Source of the DNA: Clostridia bacterium
GTDB lineage: Bacteria; Bacillota; Clostridia; UBA1381
Direction: 5' to 3'
Assembly: GCA_017443895.1 (NCBI GenBank)
Contig: JAFSXU010000060.1
Location: forward strand, 84,525-148,524
Length of the DNA: 64,000 nt
Both the position numbers and the translations under genes were made by a program. Within the stretch, counting starts at the first letter, position 1, and each line of letters starts with the position of its first letter. A model generated the notes under the pieces. It saw only the letters and a program-made list of their open reading frames with translations, made no database searches and was not told where the DNA came from. Below, in pieces: positions 6,577-14,922 of this stretch.

Positions 6577-8064
6577 ATGAGTAAATTAAATGTAGGCTGG
6601 GCAGAGGTCAGCATAACTCCGAGTAAGAGAATTGCACTTGCAGGGCAGTTTGCAGAAAGGATTTCAGAGTATGTTGAAACTCCCATAACCGTAACAGCGC
6701 TTGCGGTTACAGACGGTGAGGAACAGCTTATTATATGCTCGTGCGACCTTGTAAGCATAGGCGAGAACCTTATGGAAGCTGTAAGGGAAGAGGTTGGCGC
6801 AAAAAACAGCGAGATTGATACCGACAAGATTATAATTTCTGCCATACATTCGCATACCTCCCATGTATACAGCCGTGGCAAGAGCAACACTGCAAAGCGG
6901 ATGAAAGAAATTTTTGATTCATATTTACCGCCCGAAAAGCAGTACAGGGCAAGGGTATCGCCAAAGGGCGAGGACTTTATGGACGCCGATGAAGCACTTG
7001 AATTTTTGATTGACAGAATTTCACAGGCGATTTTAAAGGCGTGGGAGAACAGAAAATCCGCAAAATATGCCCAAGGCTTTGGCAGGGCGGCGGTTGGTAT
7101 GTGCAGGCGTGTTTGTTACTCGGACGGCTCCGCTAAGATGTGGGGCGATACAAATATGGCGTCCTTTACGGAATTGGAGGGCGGTAGTGACAGCGGAATA
7201 GAAATGTTGTTCTTCTATGATGAAAACGATAATTTAACAGGTGTTGTTGCAAATGTTGCCTGTCCTGCACAGGTTTTGGAGCACAGAATGTTTATATCCT
7301 CCGATTATTGGGGCAAGGTAAAGAGGTTACTCCGTGAAAAATACGGAAAAGACTTGTTTGTTTTGGGACTGTGCTCGGCGGCAGGCGACCAGTGTCCGAG
7401 GGATTTAATACGCTGGGTAAACCCAGAAACGCCTATTGACGACCCGAATATCGAAAGAAATGATTACATAGAACGGAATGCAGACCCGTCAATGTTTGAT
7501 ATAGAGGGCAGCAATCTTGTAGGCAGACGAATAGTAAACGAAATTGATATGGCGCTTGAGAGAGTGCATACAAAATATGATGAAGCAGTATTAAAGCATG
7601 AAAAATTAACTGTTGATTTGCCCCTCAGGCGTGTTACACCTGCACAATATGAGCATGCAAAAGAGGCACTTTTGCAGTATGCAGACAAGGTAGTGGATCA
7701 CATCAATTTTGATGACAATGCAAAAATGCATATCCACACAGGCACGATTATACGCTATGAGGAACAGCATACACGGGATATTTATCCTGTTGAGGTGCAT
7801 ATTGCAAGGCTTGGAAATATTGCAATAGCAACAAACCCTTTTGAGCTGTTTTTGGACTACGGAAACCAGATAAGGGCAAGAAGCCGTGCAAGGCAGACAA
7901 TTTTAATTCAGCTTGCCTGTGGCAGGGGCGGATATTTGCCGACAAAAAAGGCCGAACAGGGCAGTCATTACTCTGCTTATGTATCAAGCGGTAATGTAGG
8001 TCATGAGGGCGGAGAAATGCTTGTTAGAAAAACGACTGAAGAAATAAATAAAATGTTCAAATAA
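6577..8064 (+). CDS. Neutral/alkaline ceramidase-like hydrolase family protein
   Basis: 495 residues with the start typical of neutral-ceramidase-like proteins (VGWAEVSITPS, then a segment where alternate-strand residues give ALAVTDGEEQLIICSCDLV). The putative zinc motif HSHTSH (H91, H93, H96) corresponds to the THTHSGP region of ceramidases. No signal peptide is present, although characterised ceramidases are exported, so a cytoplasmic substrate is likely. Such proteins occur in carbohydrate operons of several phyla without an established role. Here it is the second gene of the DeoR operon, 22 bp after the regulator. An amidase acting on an N-acylated sugar would fit the fold and context, but that is inference. 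Confidence 0.68.
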   Translation: MSKLNVGWAEVSITPSKRIALAGQFAERISEYVETPITVTALAVTDGEEQLIICSCDLVSIGENLMEAVREEVGAKNSEIDTDKIIISAIHSHTSHVYSRGKSNTAKRMKEIFDSYLPPEKQYRARVSPKGEDFMDADEALEFLIDRISQAILKAWENRKSAKYAQGFGRAAVGMCRRVCYSDGSAKMWGDTNMASFTELEGGSDSGIEMLFFYDENDNLTGVVANVACPAQVLEHRMFISSDYWGKVKRLLREKYGKDLFVLGLCSAAGDQCPRDLIRWVNPETPIDDPNIERNDYIERNADPSMFDIEGSNLVGRRIVNEIDMALERVHTKYDEAVLKHEKLTVDLPLRRVTPAQYEHAKEALLQYADKVVDHINFDDNAKMHIHTGTIIRYEEQHTRDIYPVEVHIARLGNIAIATNPFELFLDYGNQIRARSRARQTILIQLACGRGGYLPTKKAEQGSHYSAYVSSGNVGHEGGEMLVRKTTEEINKMFK

Positions 8065-8086
8065 TAAAACGGAAAGGAAAAATACT

Positions 8087-9433
8087 ATGACAAAAGTAGC
8101 ATTTGTAGGCTTTGGCGAGGTTAATACGCCGATTGATATTATCATCAATAAGTGCAAAACCGCCGAGGAAAACCTAAAAAAAGAAGGGTTGGATTTAATA
8201 TCCGTATACCCCGTAACGGATGATTATGAGGAGCGTGACATAAAAAAAGCTGTTGATGCATTGGTCGGCAAGGATTTTGATTGTCTTGTAGTGTGCATTG
8301 CAGGCTGGATTCCGACTCATGCGGTTGTAAAGGTGTGCGAGCATTTTCGTGATAAGCCCATGGTATTGTGGGGCTTGTGTGGCTGGATAGAGGGCGACAG
8401 GCTTGTAACAACAGCGGACCAGGCAGGTACAACGGCCATAAGAAAAACATTCTATGATTTGGGATATACATTTAAGTATGTGTATGACATAGTAGGCTTG
8501 CCGTCAAAGACAAAGGCGGTATATAACTACTGCATAGCGGCGTCTGCGGCAAAGAAGCTCCGTCATGCAAGAACGGGCATGGCAGGCTACAGGGATATGA
8601 ATTTATACGGCACCTTGTATGACGGAGGCTCACTAAAGCGTGAAATTGGCCCTGAGATTGAAACTTTTGAAATGCTCGAAATAGAACAGCGGTATAGAAA
8701 TATTACAGACGAAGAAAAACAGGCGGTCATTGATAAGGCAATGAGCAAATGGAAATTTATAAAGCCTGCAAATCCCGAAAGCATGAAAATGGCGGCAGGG
8801 TACTATTTGGCGGTTAAGTCAATCTGTGATGAAAGAGGCTATGGGGCAATATCCCTAAAAGATGTTGACGGTATGAAAAAATTACTCGGCTTCCCGCCTG
8901 CACCGATATTTATGCTCTTATCAGACGAGGCAGGGCTTTGCACAATCCCCGAAAACGACGCACTCGGAAACATTACACAGCTTATGGTAAAGTATTTAAC
9001 AGGTCAGTGCGCAATGTATCTTGAATTCTATGAATTTTTCACCGACCGTGTAATTGCAGGCGTACCCGACTATGTACCTGCTGAGGCTGTTGACGGCGAT
9101 GTAACGGTAATGCCTGCGGCATTTGGCGAATTGTCAGAGGGAATTTTAAATGTATCAAAGCTAAAGACAGGCACCGTTACAATGTGTCGGTTAACGGCAG
9201 TGGACGGAGAGTATTATATGCACATGGTAGTAGGCGAGGGCATAACTCCGAGGAAGTGGGAGGAGGCAGGCTGGACACAGCCGGCACCTCAGTTACCGGG
9301 CTTAGAGATAATGTTAGACGATGTTGAGGATTTTGCAGAGAATATAATGTGCCAGCACTATATTATCTCATACGGCGACAATACCGAAAAAATTAAAAAT
9401 CTTTGCGATATATTGGGGGTTGAAATTATATGA
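8087..9433 (+). CDS. L-fucose/L-arabinose isomerase-family protein
   Basis: 448 residues, resembling the FucI/AraA superfamily. There is an N-terminal Rossmann-like region (VAFVGFGEVN; DCLVVCIAGWIPTHAVV), the middle segment KPMVLWGLCGW, and a C-terminal metal-binding half with GLCTIPENDALGNI. Family enzymes interconvert aldoses and ketoses using Mn2+. It is shorter than E. coli FucI (about 590 residues) and nearer to the family members seen in uncharacterised sugar operons. Its 3' end overlaps the aldolase gene by 4 bp (ATGA), so the two are translationally coupled. This suggests isomerisation upstream of aldol cleavage. The specific sugar is unknown. Confidence 0.75.
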   Translation: MTKVAFVGFGEVNTPIDIIINKCKTAEENLKKEGLDLISVYPVTDDYEERDIKKAVDALVGKDFDCLVVCIAGWIPTHAVVKVCEHFRDKPMVLWGLCGWIEGDRLVTTADQAGTTAIRKTFYDLGYTFKYVYDIVGLPSKTKAVYNYCIAASAAKKLRHARTGMAGYRDMNLYGTLYDGGSLKREIGPEIETFEMLEIEQRYRNITDEEKQAVIDKAMSKWKFIKPANPESMKMAAGYYLAVKSICDERGYGAISLKDVDGMKKLLGFPPAPIFMLLSDEAGLCTIPENDALGNITQLMVKYLTGQCAMYLEFYEFFTDRVIAGVPDYVPAEAVDGDVTVMPAAFGELSEGILNVSKLKTGTVTMCRLTAVDGEYYMHMVVGEGITPRKWEEAGWTQPAPQLPGLEIMLDDVEDFAENIMCQHYIISYGDNTEKIKNLCDILGVEII

Positions 9434-10104
9434 AATACTTAATTGACACAGGACACATAGAGGATATACGCCGCATAAATGAGTTTTATCCGATTGAGGG
9501 CGTTACGACAAACCCAACGCTTGTAGCAAAGGAAAAATCCGATTTCTGGGCGCTTATAAAAGAGATACGCTCTATTATCGGTCCTGATAAGGCGCTCCAT
9601 GTACAGACCGTACAGACTACGGCTGAAAAAATGGTAGAAGAGGCAAAGCTGATTAAGGAAACCGTTGGCGGAGAGCTGTATATTAAAATCCCGATAGGCG
9701 AGGAGGGCTTAAAAGCTACAATGGAGCTTAAAAAGCTCGGTATCGGCGTTACAATGACTGCAATTTTCACACCACAGCAGGCATTGATTGCCGCAAAGGC
9801 AGGAGCGGATTTTGTTGCGCCGTATGTAAACAGACTCGATAATATTGTGGGCGACGGCGTAGGCGTTGTAGAGGATATAGTAATTGAATTTGATAATTAC
9901 GGCATAGATTGCCAGGTGCTTTCTGCAAGCTTTAAAAATGTAGAGCAGATACATAAATGCGCACTTTGCGGTTGTCACAGTGCAACCATAGCACCCGATT
10001 TATTTAAGGCGGCAATTTCTCATCCTATGACAGATGCGGCGGTAAGCGGATTTACAAGCGACTGGAAAGCAACATACGGCGATAAGACGATAATGGACTT
10101 TTAG
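9430..10104 (+). CDS. Fructose-6-phosphate aldolase / transaldolase-like protein
   Basis: 224 residues, the size of the FSA/TalC group. The start MKYLIDTGHIEDIRRI and the motif GVTTNPTLVAKE match the family. The Schiff-base lysine is K86 in ELYIKIPIG, at the position of K85 in E. coli FsaA. Enzymes of this group perform class I aldol cleavage or dihydroxyacetone transfer on keto-sugar phosphates. The 4-bp overlap with the isomerase gene and the TPI-like gene 10 bp downstream point to cleavage of a phosphorylated ketose into triose units. The exact substrate is unknown; a true transaldolase activity is the main alternative. Confidence 0.85.
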   Translation: MKYLIDTGHIEDIRRINEFYPIEGVTTNPTLVAKEKSDFWALIKEIRSIIGPDKALHVQTVQTTAEKMVEEAKLIKETVGGELYIKIPIGEEGLKATMELKKLGIGVTMTAIFTPQQALIAAKAGADFVAPYVNRLDNIVGDGVGVVEDIVIEFDNYGIDCQVLSASFKNVEQIHKCALCGCHSATIAPDLFKAAISHPMTDAAVSGFTSDWKATYGDKTIMDF

Positions 10105-10113
10105 GAGGGAAGT

Positions 10114-10815
10114 ATGTACAAGGATTTTAAAATAAGACCGCCCTTTTTCGAGATAGGTCCAAAGGCGTTTTTATACGGCGATGAAATGCTTGCTCTTGCA
10201 AAGGTGATAGATAAAACTGCGGCAAAATACGACCTTGATGTTATCGTTACACCACAGTATACCGATATTAAGCTGTTAGCCGATAACACAGAGCGAATAC
10301 TGGTATTTGCACAGCATATGGATTATTTAACGCCGGGCAGGGGCTTGGGCTCGGTTTTACCCGAGGCTGTAAAGGCGGCAGGCGCAAAGGGCGTTATGCT
10401 AAACCATGCCGAGAAAAAGCTCACATTAGATGTTGTTAAAAAGACGATAGAAAGAGCCGACGAGGTGGGGCTTGCAACAATAGTGTGCGCAGATACGGTT
10501 GAGGAATTATGCGAGATTGCAAAGATGTCGCCAAACTTACTTGTTGCAGAGCCGACAGAGCTTATCGGCACAGGTCAGACAAGCGATGCAAACTATGTAA
10601 CCGAAACCATAAAGCGTGTACACGATATTAACCCTGATATTATGGTATTGCAGGGCGCAGGAATATCAAACGGCAAAGATGTATATAACACAATAAAATT
10701 AGGCGCACAGGCAACGGGTACAACAAGCGGAATAATGAAATCGGACAAACCTTATGAAATGGTTGAGGAAATGTTATATAACCTAAGGAAAGCATGGGAC
10801 GAAATTCATAAGTAA
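10114..10815 (+). CDS. Triose-phosphate isomerase-like protein (archaeal-type sequence)
   Basis: 233 residues, short like archaeal TPIs. Motifs in order are PKAFLYG with K17 (substrate Lys), VFAQHMD with the electrophilic H68, LNHAEKKL, VAEPTELIGTG with the catalytic base E146, and GAGISNG for phosphate binding. The core residues are kept, but the first motif lacks the usual Asn. That is also seen in TPI relatives acting on other small keto-phosphates, such as the tetrulose-phosphate isomerases of erythritol pathways. It follows the aldolase by 10 bp. I infer conversion of a triose- or tetrose-phosphate from the aldolase; it is probably not the housekeeping TPI. Confidence 0.8.
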   Translation: MYKDFKIRPPFFEIGPKAFLYGDEMLALAKVIDKTAAKYDLDVIVTPQYTDIKLLADNTERILVFAQHMDYLTPGRGLGSVLPEAVKAAGAKGVMLNHAEKKLTLDVVKKTIERADEVGLATIVCADTVEELCEIAKMSPNLLVAEPTELIGTGQTSDANYVTETIKRVHDINPDIMVLQGAGISNGKDVYNTIKLGAQATGTTSGIMKSDKPYEMVEEMLYNLRKAWDEIHK

Positions 10816-10845
10816 AAGGGAACAGCGGGGAGGATAACGGATAAA

Positions 10846-12114
10846 ATGGATATGTTGCATGAGCCCGATATTTATATGGCAAGCCCGAAGCGAAGCAGAC
10901 ATTTCTTTATCTACATATGGATAATGTATGCAATGGTTTATATGACAAGGAATTGTTTTAGCTCCGCAATGGCACAAATAGTTGCCCAAGGCGTGTTCAC
11001 AAAATCGCAGACCGGCCTTATAACGGCGACATTTTATGCGGTGTATGCACCGCTCCAGATACCGGGCGGAATACTTGCAGATAAATATAACCCTGAACGG
11101 CTTGTGCAGATTGGTCTTTTGAGTGCGGCAACGGCTAATATGATTATATTCTTTAATCATAATTATTATGTAATCCTTGTCGTATGGGTGTTGGGCGCAA
11201 TAGTTCAGGCACCGCTCTGGCCCTCGGTATTTAAAATAATTTCATCGCAGATGTCAAAGACAGAACGCCCTAAAATGGTATTTTTAATATCGTTTGGCAC
11301 AACCTTCGGCTTGCTTGTGGGGTATGTTATAGCGGCATTTATCCCGTCATGGGAGTATAACTTTGCAGTATCTGCAGTGGTTCTTATAATACTTGCCGTT
11401 TTAATGTATGAGCTTTGCATCCATTACGGTGAATATGTAAAGAAACCCGACGGGGGACACCAAACAAAAACATTGCATGAAAATAACGGCAATGTAAGCA
11501 CCTTGGGGCTGTTTGCAAAAAGCGGATTTTTGCTCTTACTGCCAAGTGTATTTTTTAGAAATGCGATTGAAAACGGTGCAAAAACCCTCTCGCCGACCAT
11601 GCTTATGGAATGTTATGAAAATGTATCCTCATCCATAGGAAATCTTTTAAATATTTTTATTATAGTGGCAGGCCTGGCAGGTCTGGTAGTTGCAAAGGTG
11701 CTGATATATCCAAGACTTATAAAGAATGAAGTCGGCGGTATATGCTTTATGCTTATTGCGTGTATGCCGTTTTTGGCTGCACTAAAGCTTGTAGGTATAA
11801 TACCTGTGGGCGGTGCGGTCATATCGCTTTGCGGTGTTACATTTACAACTACAATTACACATATGTTTATGATGTATTTCTTCACATATTTCTCCCAATA
11901 CGGGAAAAATGCCACCGCAGCAGGTCTTGTTAATTCACTTGCAAGTATAGGCGTGGTTGCATCAAGCTACGGAATGACGCGTGTGGCGGAGTTGTTTGGC
12001 TGGAATGCTGTTACAACCTTATGGATAATTATGATTGCCATAGCAATAGCATTTTCCGTTGCGGCCATACCGCTTGCCACTCGCTTTAAGAATAGTTTAC
12101 CAAAACAAGTTTAA
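10846..12114 (+). CDS. MFS transporter (organophosphate-antiporter-like)
   Basis: 422 residues with about twelve hydrophobic segments: the first near 19-40, a hydrophilic central loop around 200-215, the last near 385-410. The early motif YMTRNCFSSAM and the following GVFTKSQTGLI are like the start of GlpT/UhpT-type organophosphate:phosphate antiporters, in which this Arg contacts the substrate phosphate. A phosphorylated or acidic sugar is therefore a reasonable guess, but plain sugar:proton symport is possible. It is the fifth gene of the DeoR operon. GGGGAGG (10827-10833) lies 12 nt before ATG 10846, so the in-frame ATG 10852 is too far and less likely. Confidence 0.8.
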   Translation: MDMLHEPDIYMASPKRSRHFFIYIWIMYAMVYMTRNCFSSAMAQIVAQGVFTKSQTGLITATFYAVYAPLQIPGGILADKYNPERLVQIGLLSAATANMIIFFNHNYYVILVVWVLGAIVQAPLWPSVFKIISSQMSKTERPKMVFLISFGTTFGLLVGYVIAAFIPSWEYNFAVSAVVLIILAVLMYELCIHYGEYVKKPDGGHQTKTLHENNGNVSTLGLFAKSGFLLLLPSVFFRNAIENGAKTLSPTMLMECYENVSSSIGNLLNIFIIVAGLAGLVVAKVLIYPRLIKNEVGGICFMLIACMPFLAALKLVGIIPVGGAVISLCGVTFTTTITHMFMMYFFTYFSQYGKNATAAGLVNSLASIGVVASSYGMTRVAELFGWNAVTTLWIIMIAIAIAFSVAAIPLATRFKNSLPKQV

Positions 12115-12139
12115 ATAAAATTCACAGGAGGAAAAGAAA

Positions 12140-12760
12140 ATGGAATTTAAAGTTTATCAAAAGGAATTGGAGCTACAGTCAAGAGGCTGGATCCCGACCT
12201 TCCACGACATCTCAAAGGAGATAAATGAGATTGTTGAGGCGTCGGGCGTAAAGAACGGAACAGTAAGCATAGTATCGCATCATACAACCTGTTCGGTTAT
12301 GGTACAGGAGTGTTCGCATGATATTGATTCATTCGACCTTGAGTATTTACAGCATGACCTTTTAGACATTATGCGTAAAATGATCCCCGATTTTGCCGAG
12401 GAGCATCAGTACCGTCACCCGGGTCCTATCCATGCACAGTACGGAAGATATGTTGACGAGCCGGGCGACTATTCAAGTATGAACACAGACGGACATTTAA
12501 GAAGCTGTTTCTTTGGAAGATCGGAGACAATGACCATAAAAGACGGTATTCTTGACGGCGGTAAGTTTGCACATGTATATTTCATTGACTGGGATCATGT
12601 TCTTGCACGCCACAGACAGGTAAATGTAACCGTTATGGGAACAACAGAGGATGTCGGGGACAGAAAATGGAATAACGGCGAGGTTATCGACACAAGGCAT
12701 AAGTTTACAGACGAGGAAAAGGCATATGATTTACATTATGACCTTCAGCAAAAAAGATAA
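12140..12760 (+). CDS. Extended YjbQ/UPF0047-family protein
   Basis: 206 residues with the YjbQ signatures: VSHHTTCSVMVQE near 45-57, the D-rich segment, NTDGHLRSCFFG near 119-130, and a final beta strand region with ARHRQVNVTVMG. Standard members are about 135-140 residues. This one carries an insertion between the two motifs (about 75-118, containing HPGPIHAQYG) and a roughly 25-residue C-terminal tail. E. coli YjbQ has weak thiamine-phosphate synthase activity and its true role is not settled. The placement between a transporter and a sugar kinase suggests a role in the same sugar pathway, perhaps as an epimerase or hydrolase. That is inference from context only. Confidence 0.75.
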   Translation: MEFKVYQKELELQSRGWIPTFHDISKEINEIVEASGVKNGTVSIVSHHTTCSVMVQECSHDIDSFDLEYLQHDLLDIMRKMIPDFAEEHQYRHPGPIHAQYGRYVDEPGDYSSMNTDGHLRSCFFGRSETMTIKDGILDGGKFAHVYFIDWDHVLARHRQVNVTVMGTTEDVGDRKWNNGEVIDTRHKFTDEEKAYDLHYDLQQKR

Positions 12761-12773
12761 AAATTAACAATTT

Positions 12774-12823
12774 GGGGACAGGTAATAAAGTAGGGGAGGA
12801 TATTATCCTCCCGTACCTGCCCG
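12774..12823 (+). other. Strong intercistronic hairpin within the DeoR operon
   Basis: The outer arms GGGACAGGTA and TACCTGCCC enclose a perfect inner stem, GGGGAGGATA / TATCCTCCC region, with a tight loop. There is no T-run after it, so it is more likely an RNA-processing or stability element than a terminator. It sits in the only long gap (129 bp) of the operon, between the YjbQ gene and the kinase gene, and may give the two halves different mRNA levels. Confidence 0.6.
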
Positions 12824-12889
12824 ATGTTCTATAGTATACAAGGGACGGACATTGACTACACCCTGATATAAGTCAATACGGAGAAAATT

Positions 12890-14290
12890 ATGAAATATTT
12901 ACTCGGAATAGATGTTGGAACGACATCCCTAAAGGCGGCGGTATTTGATGAGAATGCCGTTTGCAAAAAGACGGTTACAAAGGATTATACTCTGTCGGTA
13001 TCGGGTGACAGGGTTGAATTTGACGCAAATGAGTATTGGAAATTAGCGTCTGAGGCGATAGATGAGCTTGCCTCGGAGTTTGATATATATGCACTTGCAA
13101 CGGATACGCAGTGCGAAACACTTATAGTTACGGACGATGACGGAAATCCGTTAAGAGATGCCATTGTATGGCTTGATAACCGCGCGGCAAAGGAAGCGGA
13201 TAAAATAAAGGCGAAATTCGGCGAAGAAACAGTGTATAACATAACCGGACAGCCTGAGGTAACCGCAACCTGGCCTGCAAGTAAAATGCTTTGGATAAGG
13301 GAAAACGAGCCTTTTGTTTTTTCAAAAATCCGCAAGGTATTTTTGCTTGAGGACTGGCTTTTGTATAAGCTCACGGGCAGATTTATAACCGAGCCTACAT
13401 TGCAGTCATCAACTATATATTTTGATATACACAATCACTGCTGGTGGCAGGATATGCTTGAATTTGTGGGAATAGATAAGAGTATACTCCCCCAAATCAT
13501 ACCGTGCGGAACACTTGCAGGCGAGTATAAGGGGATAAAGGTATGCACGGGCGCAATCGACCAGATTGCAGGCGCAATAGGCGCAGGAGTTGTAAAAAAA
13601 GGCGTAATAAGTGAAATGACGGGTACTACCATGGTGGTGTTCGTGCCTACAGATACAGTACCCCAATATAACCCTGAGAGTAAAATCCCATGCCATATAA
13701 ACTATGACGGAAAATACTGTCTGCTGTTGTGGACACCCACAGCAGGTATAGCGCTTAAATGGTTTAAAAATAACCTGTGCGAGAACTATAGCTTTAAAGA
13801 GCTTGATAATATGGCAAAGGATATAGAGCCGGGCAGTTGCGGGCTTACATTTTTACCGTATCTTTGCGGAGCGACAATGCCAAGGTATAACCCGGATGCA
13901 AGGGGTATGTTCTACGGACTTACTATGGAGCATACGAGAGGTCATTTTGTAAGAAGTATTTTGGAGTCCGTTGCGTGTATGCTAAAGGCAGGACTTGAAT
14001 ACGGCGGTATAGACTGCGATGAGATACGCTCCATGGGCGGCGGAGCGCAAAGTCCGTTATGGTGTCAGATTAAATCGGATATGATTAACAAAAAAATCGT
14101 AACCTTAAAGAATGAAGAAACGGCGTGCTTAGGCTCTGCAATATTGGCAGGAGTCGCAACGGGCGTTTTTGAAAATGTGGAGTCAGCGTGTGATTTGGCG
14201 GTTGAGAAAAACAAAGAATATACGCCGTCGGGTGATGATTATACGGATTGCTACAGGCGCTACTGTGAGCTTGATGAAAAACTGTTTTAG
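12890..14290 (+). CDS. FGGY-family carbohydrate kinase (xylulokinase-like)
   Basis: 466 residues. It shows the ATP-grasping start LGIDVGTTSLKAAVFD (residues 4-19), the substrate-loop region ATDTQCETLIVTDDDG and DAIVWLDNRA around 65-103, TGQPEVTATWPASKMLW, and the C-terminal nucleotide-binding motif MGGGAQSPLWCQIKSD near 383-398. FGGY kinases phosphorylate ketoses or polyols in the cytoplasm. Sequence style is xylulokinase-like, but this operon lacks a xylose isomerase, so the substrate is probably the ketose from the FucI-like enzyme. It is followed after 11 bp by a SIS-domain gene. Confidence 0.85.
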   Translation: MKYLLGIDVGTTSLKAAVFDENAVCKKTVTKDYTLSVSGDRVEFDANEYWKLASEAIDELASEFDIYALATDTQCETLIVTDDDGNPLRDAIVWLDNRAAKEADKIKAKFGEETVYNITGQPEVTATWPASKMLWIRENEPFVFSKIRKVFLLEDWLLYKLTGRFITEPTLQSSTIYFDIHNHCWWQDMLEFVGIDKSILPQIIPCGTLAGEYKGIKVCTGAIDQIAGAIGAGVVKKGVISEMTGTTMVVFVPTDTVPQYNPESKIPCHINYDGKYCLLLWTPTAGIALKWFKNNLCENYSFKELDNMAKDIEPGSCGLTFLPYLCGATMPRYNPDARGMFYGLTMEHTRGHFVRSILESVACMLKAGLEYGGIDCDEIRSMGGGAQSPLWCQIKSDMINKKIVTLKNEETACLGSAILAGVATGVFENVESACDLAVEKNKEYTPSGDDYTDCYRRYCELDEKLF

Positions 14291-14301
14291 GAGAGACAGC
14301 T

Positions 14302-14901
14302 ATGATAAGTAAAGAAGCATTGGATATGGCACTCTCGGCATACGATATAGAGGCTGAGTGCATAAGAGAAATGAAAAACCACTTTGATAAGAACGCATTT
14401 TCAAAGGCGGTGGAGCTTTTAAAGAATGCCGAGCGTATAGCCTCGTCAGGGTGCGGACATTCGGGCATAGCGTGTAAGCATTTTGCGCATTTGATGTGCT
14501 GTATAGAGTTGAGTGCAAAATTCATATCGCCTGCCGAGGCGGTGCATGGCGGTACGGGGTATCTTAAAAAAGGCGATGTAATGCTTTTTGCCTCCCGTGG
14601 CGGTAAGACTGCCGAGCTTATGCCGATATTGGATATATGCAAAGCTAAGGGCGTAAAGGTAATAACCGTAACTGAGAATTTATCATCACCGCTTGCAAAA
14701 GGCTCGGATGTTGTAATAAAGCAGTATGTAAACCGTGAAACGGATAAATATAACTGCCAGGGTACTACAAGTACAACGGCGCTTATTATGATTTTTCACG
14801 CATTGCAGACAGCGCTTATTGAGGAAACAGGCTATACATCGGAGCAGTTTGCGCTTATTCATCCGGGCGGTGCTGTAGGTGCGAGGTTAAATGAAAAATA
14901 G
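14302..14901 (+). CDS. SIS-domain sugar-phosphate isomerase (KpsF/GutQ type, no CBS domains)
   Basis: 199 residues comprising one SIS domain: SGCGHSGIACKHFAHLM near 48-64, then FASRGGKTAEL near 94-104, and IHPGGAVGARL at the C-terminus. That end is the hallmark of the arabinose-5-phosphate isomerase group (KdsD/KpsF/GutQ). Those proteins usually have two CBS domains after the SIS domain; here they are absent, as in many catabolic paralogues. The expected reaction is aldose/ketose-phosphate isomerisation. It lies between the FGGY kinase and an FAD oxidoreductase in the DeoR operon, so a catabolic role is favoured over KDO biosynthesis. Confidence 0.82.
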   Translation: MISKEALDMALSAYDIEAECIREMKNHFDKNAFSKAVELLKNAERIASSGCGHSGIACKHFAHLMCCIELSAKFISPAEAVHGGTGYLKKGDVMLFASRGGKTAELMPILDICKAKGVKVITVTENLSSPLAKGSDVVIKQYVNRETDKYNCQGTTSTTALIMIFHALQTALIEETGYTSEQFALIHPGGAVGARLNEK

Positions 14902-14922
14902 GATGTACGCGGAGGATAGATA

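Noticed and set aside
14302..14901. Arabinose-5-phosphate isomerase for KDO synthesis
   Set aside because: No CBS domains, no KDO or lipopolysaccharide genes nearby, and a sugar catabolic operon setting in an apparently Gram-positive organism.
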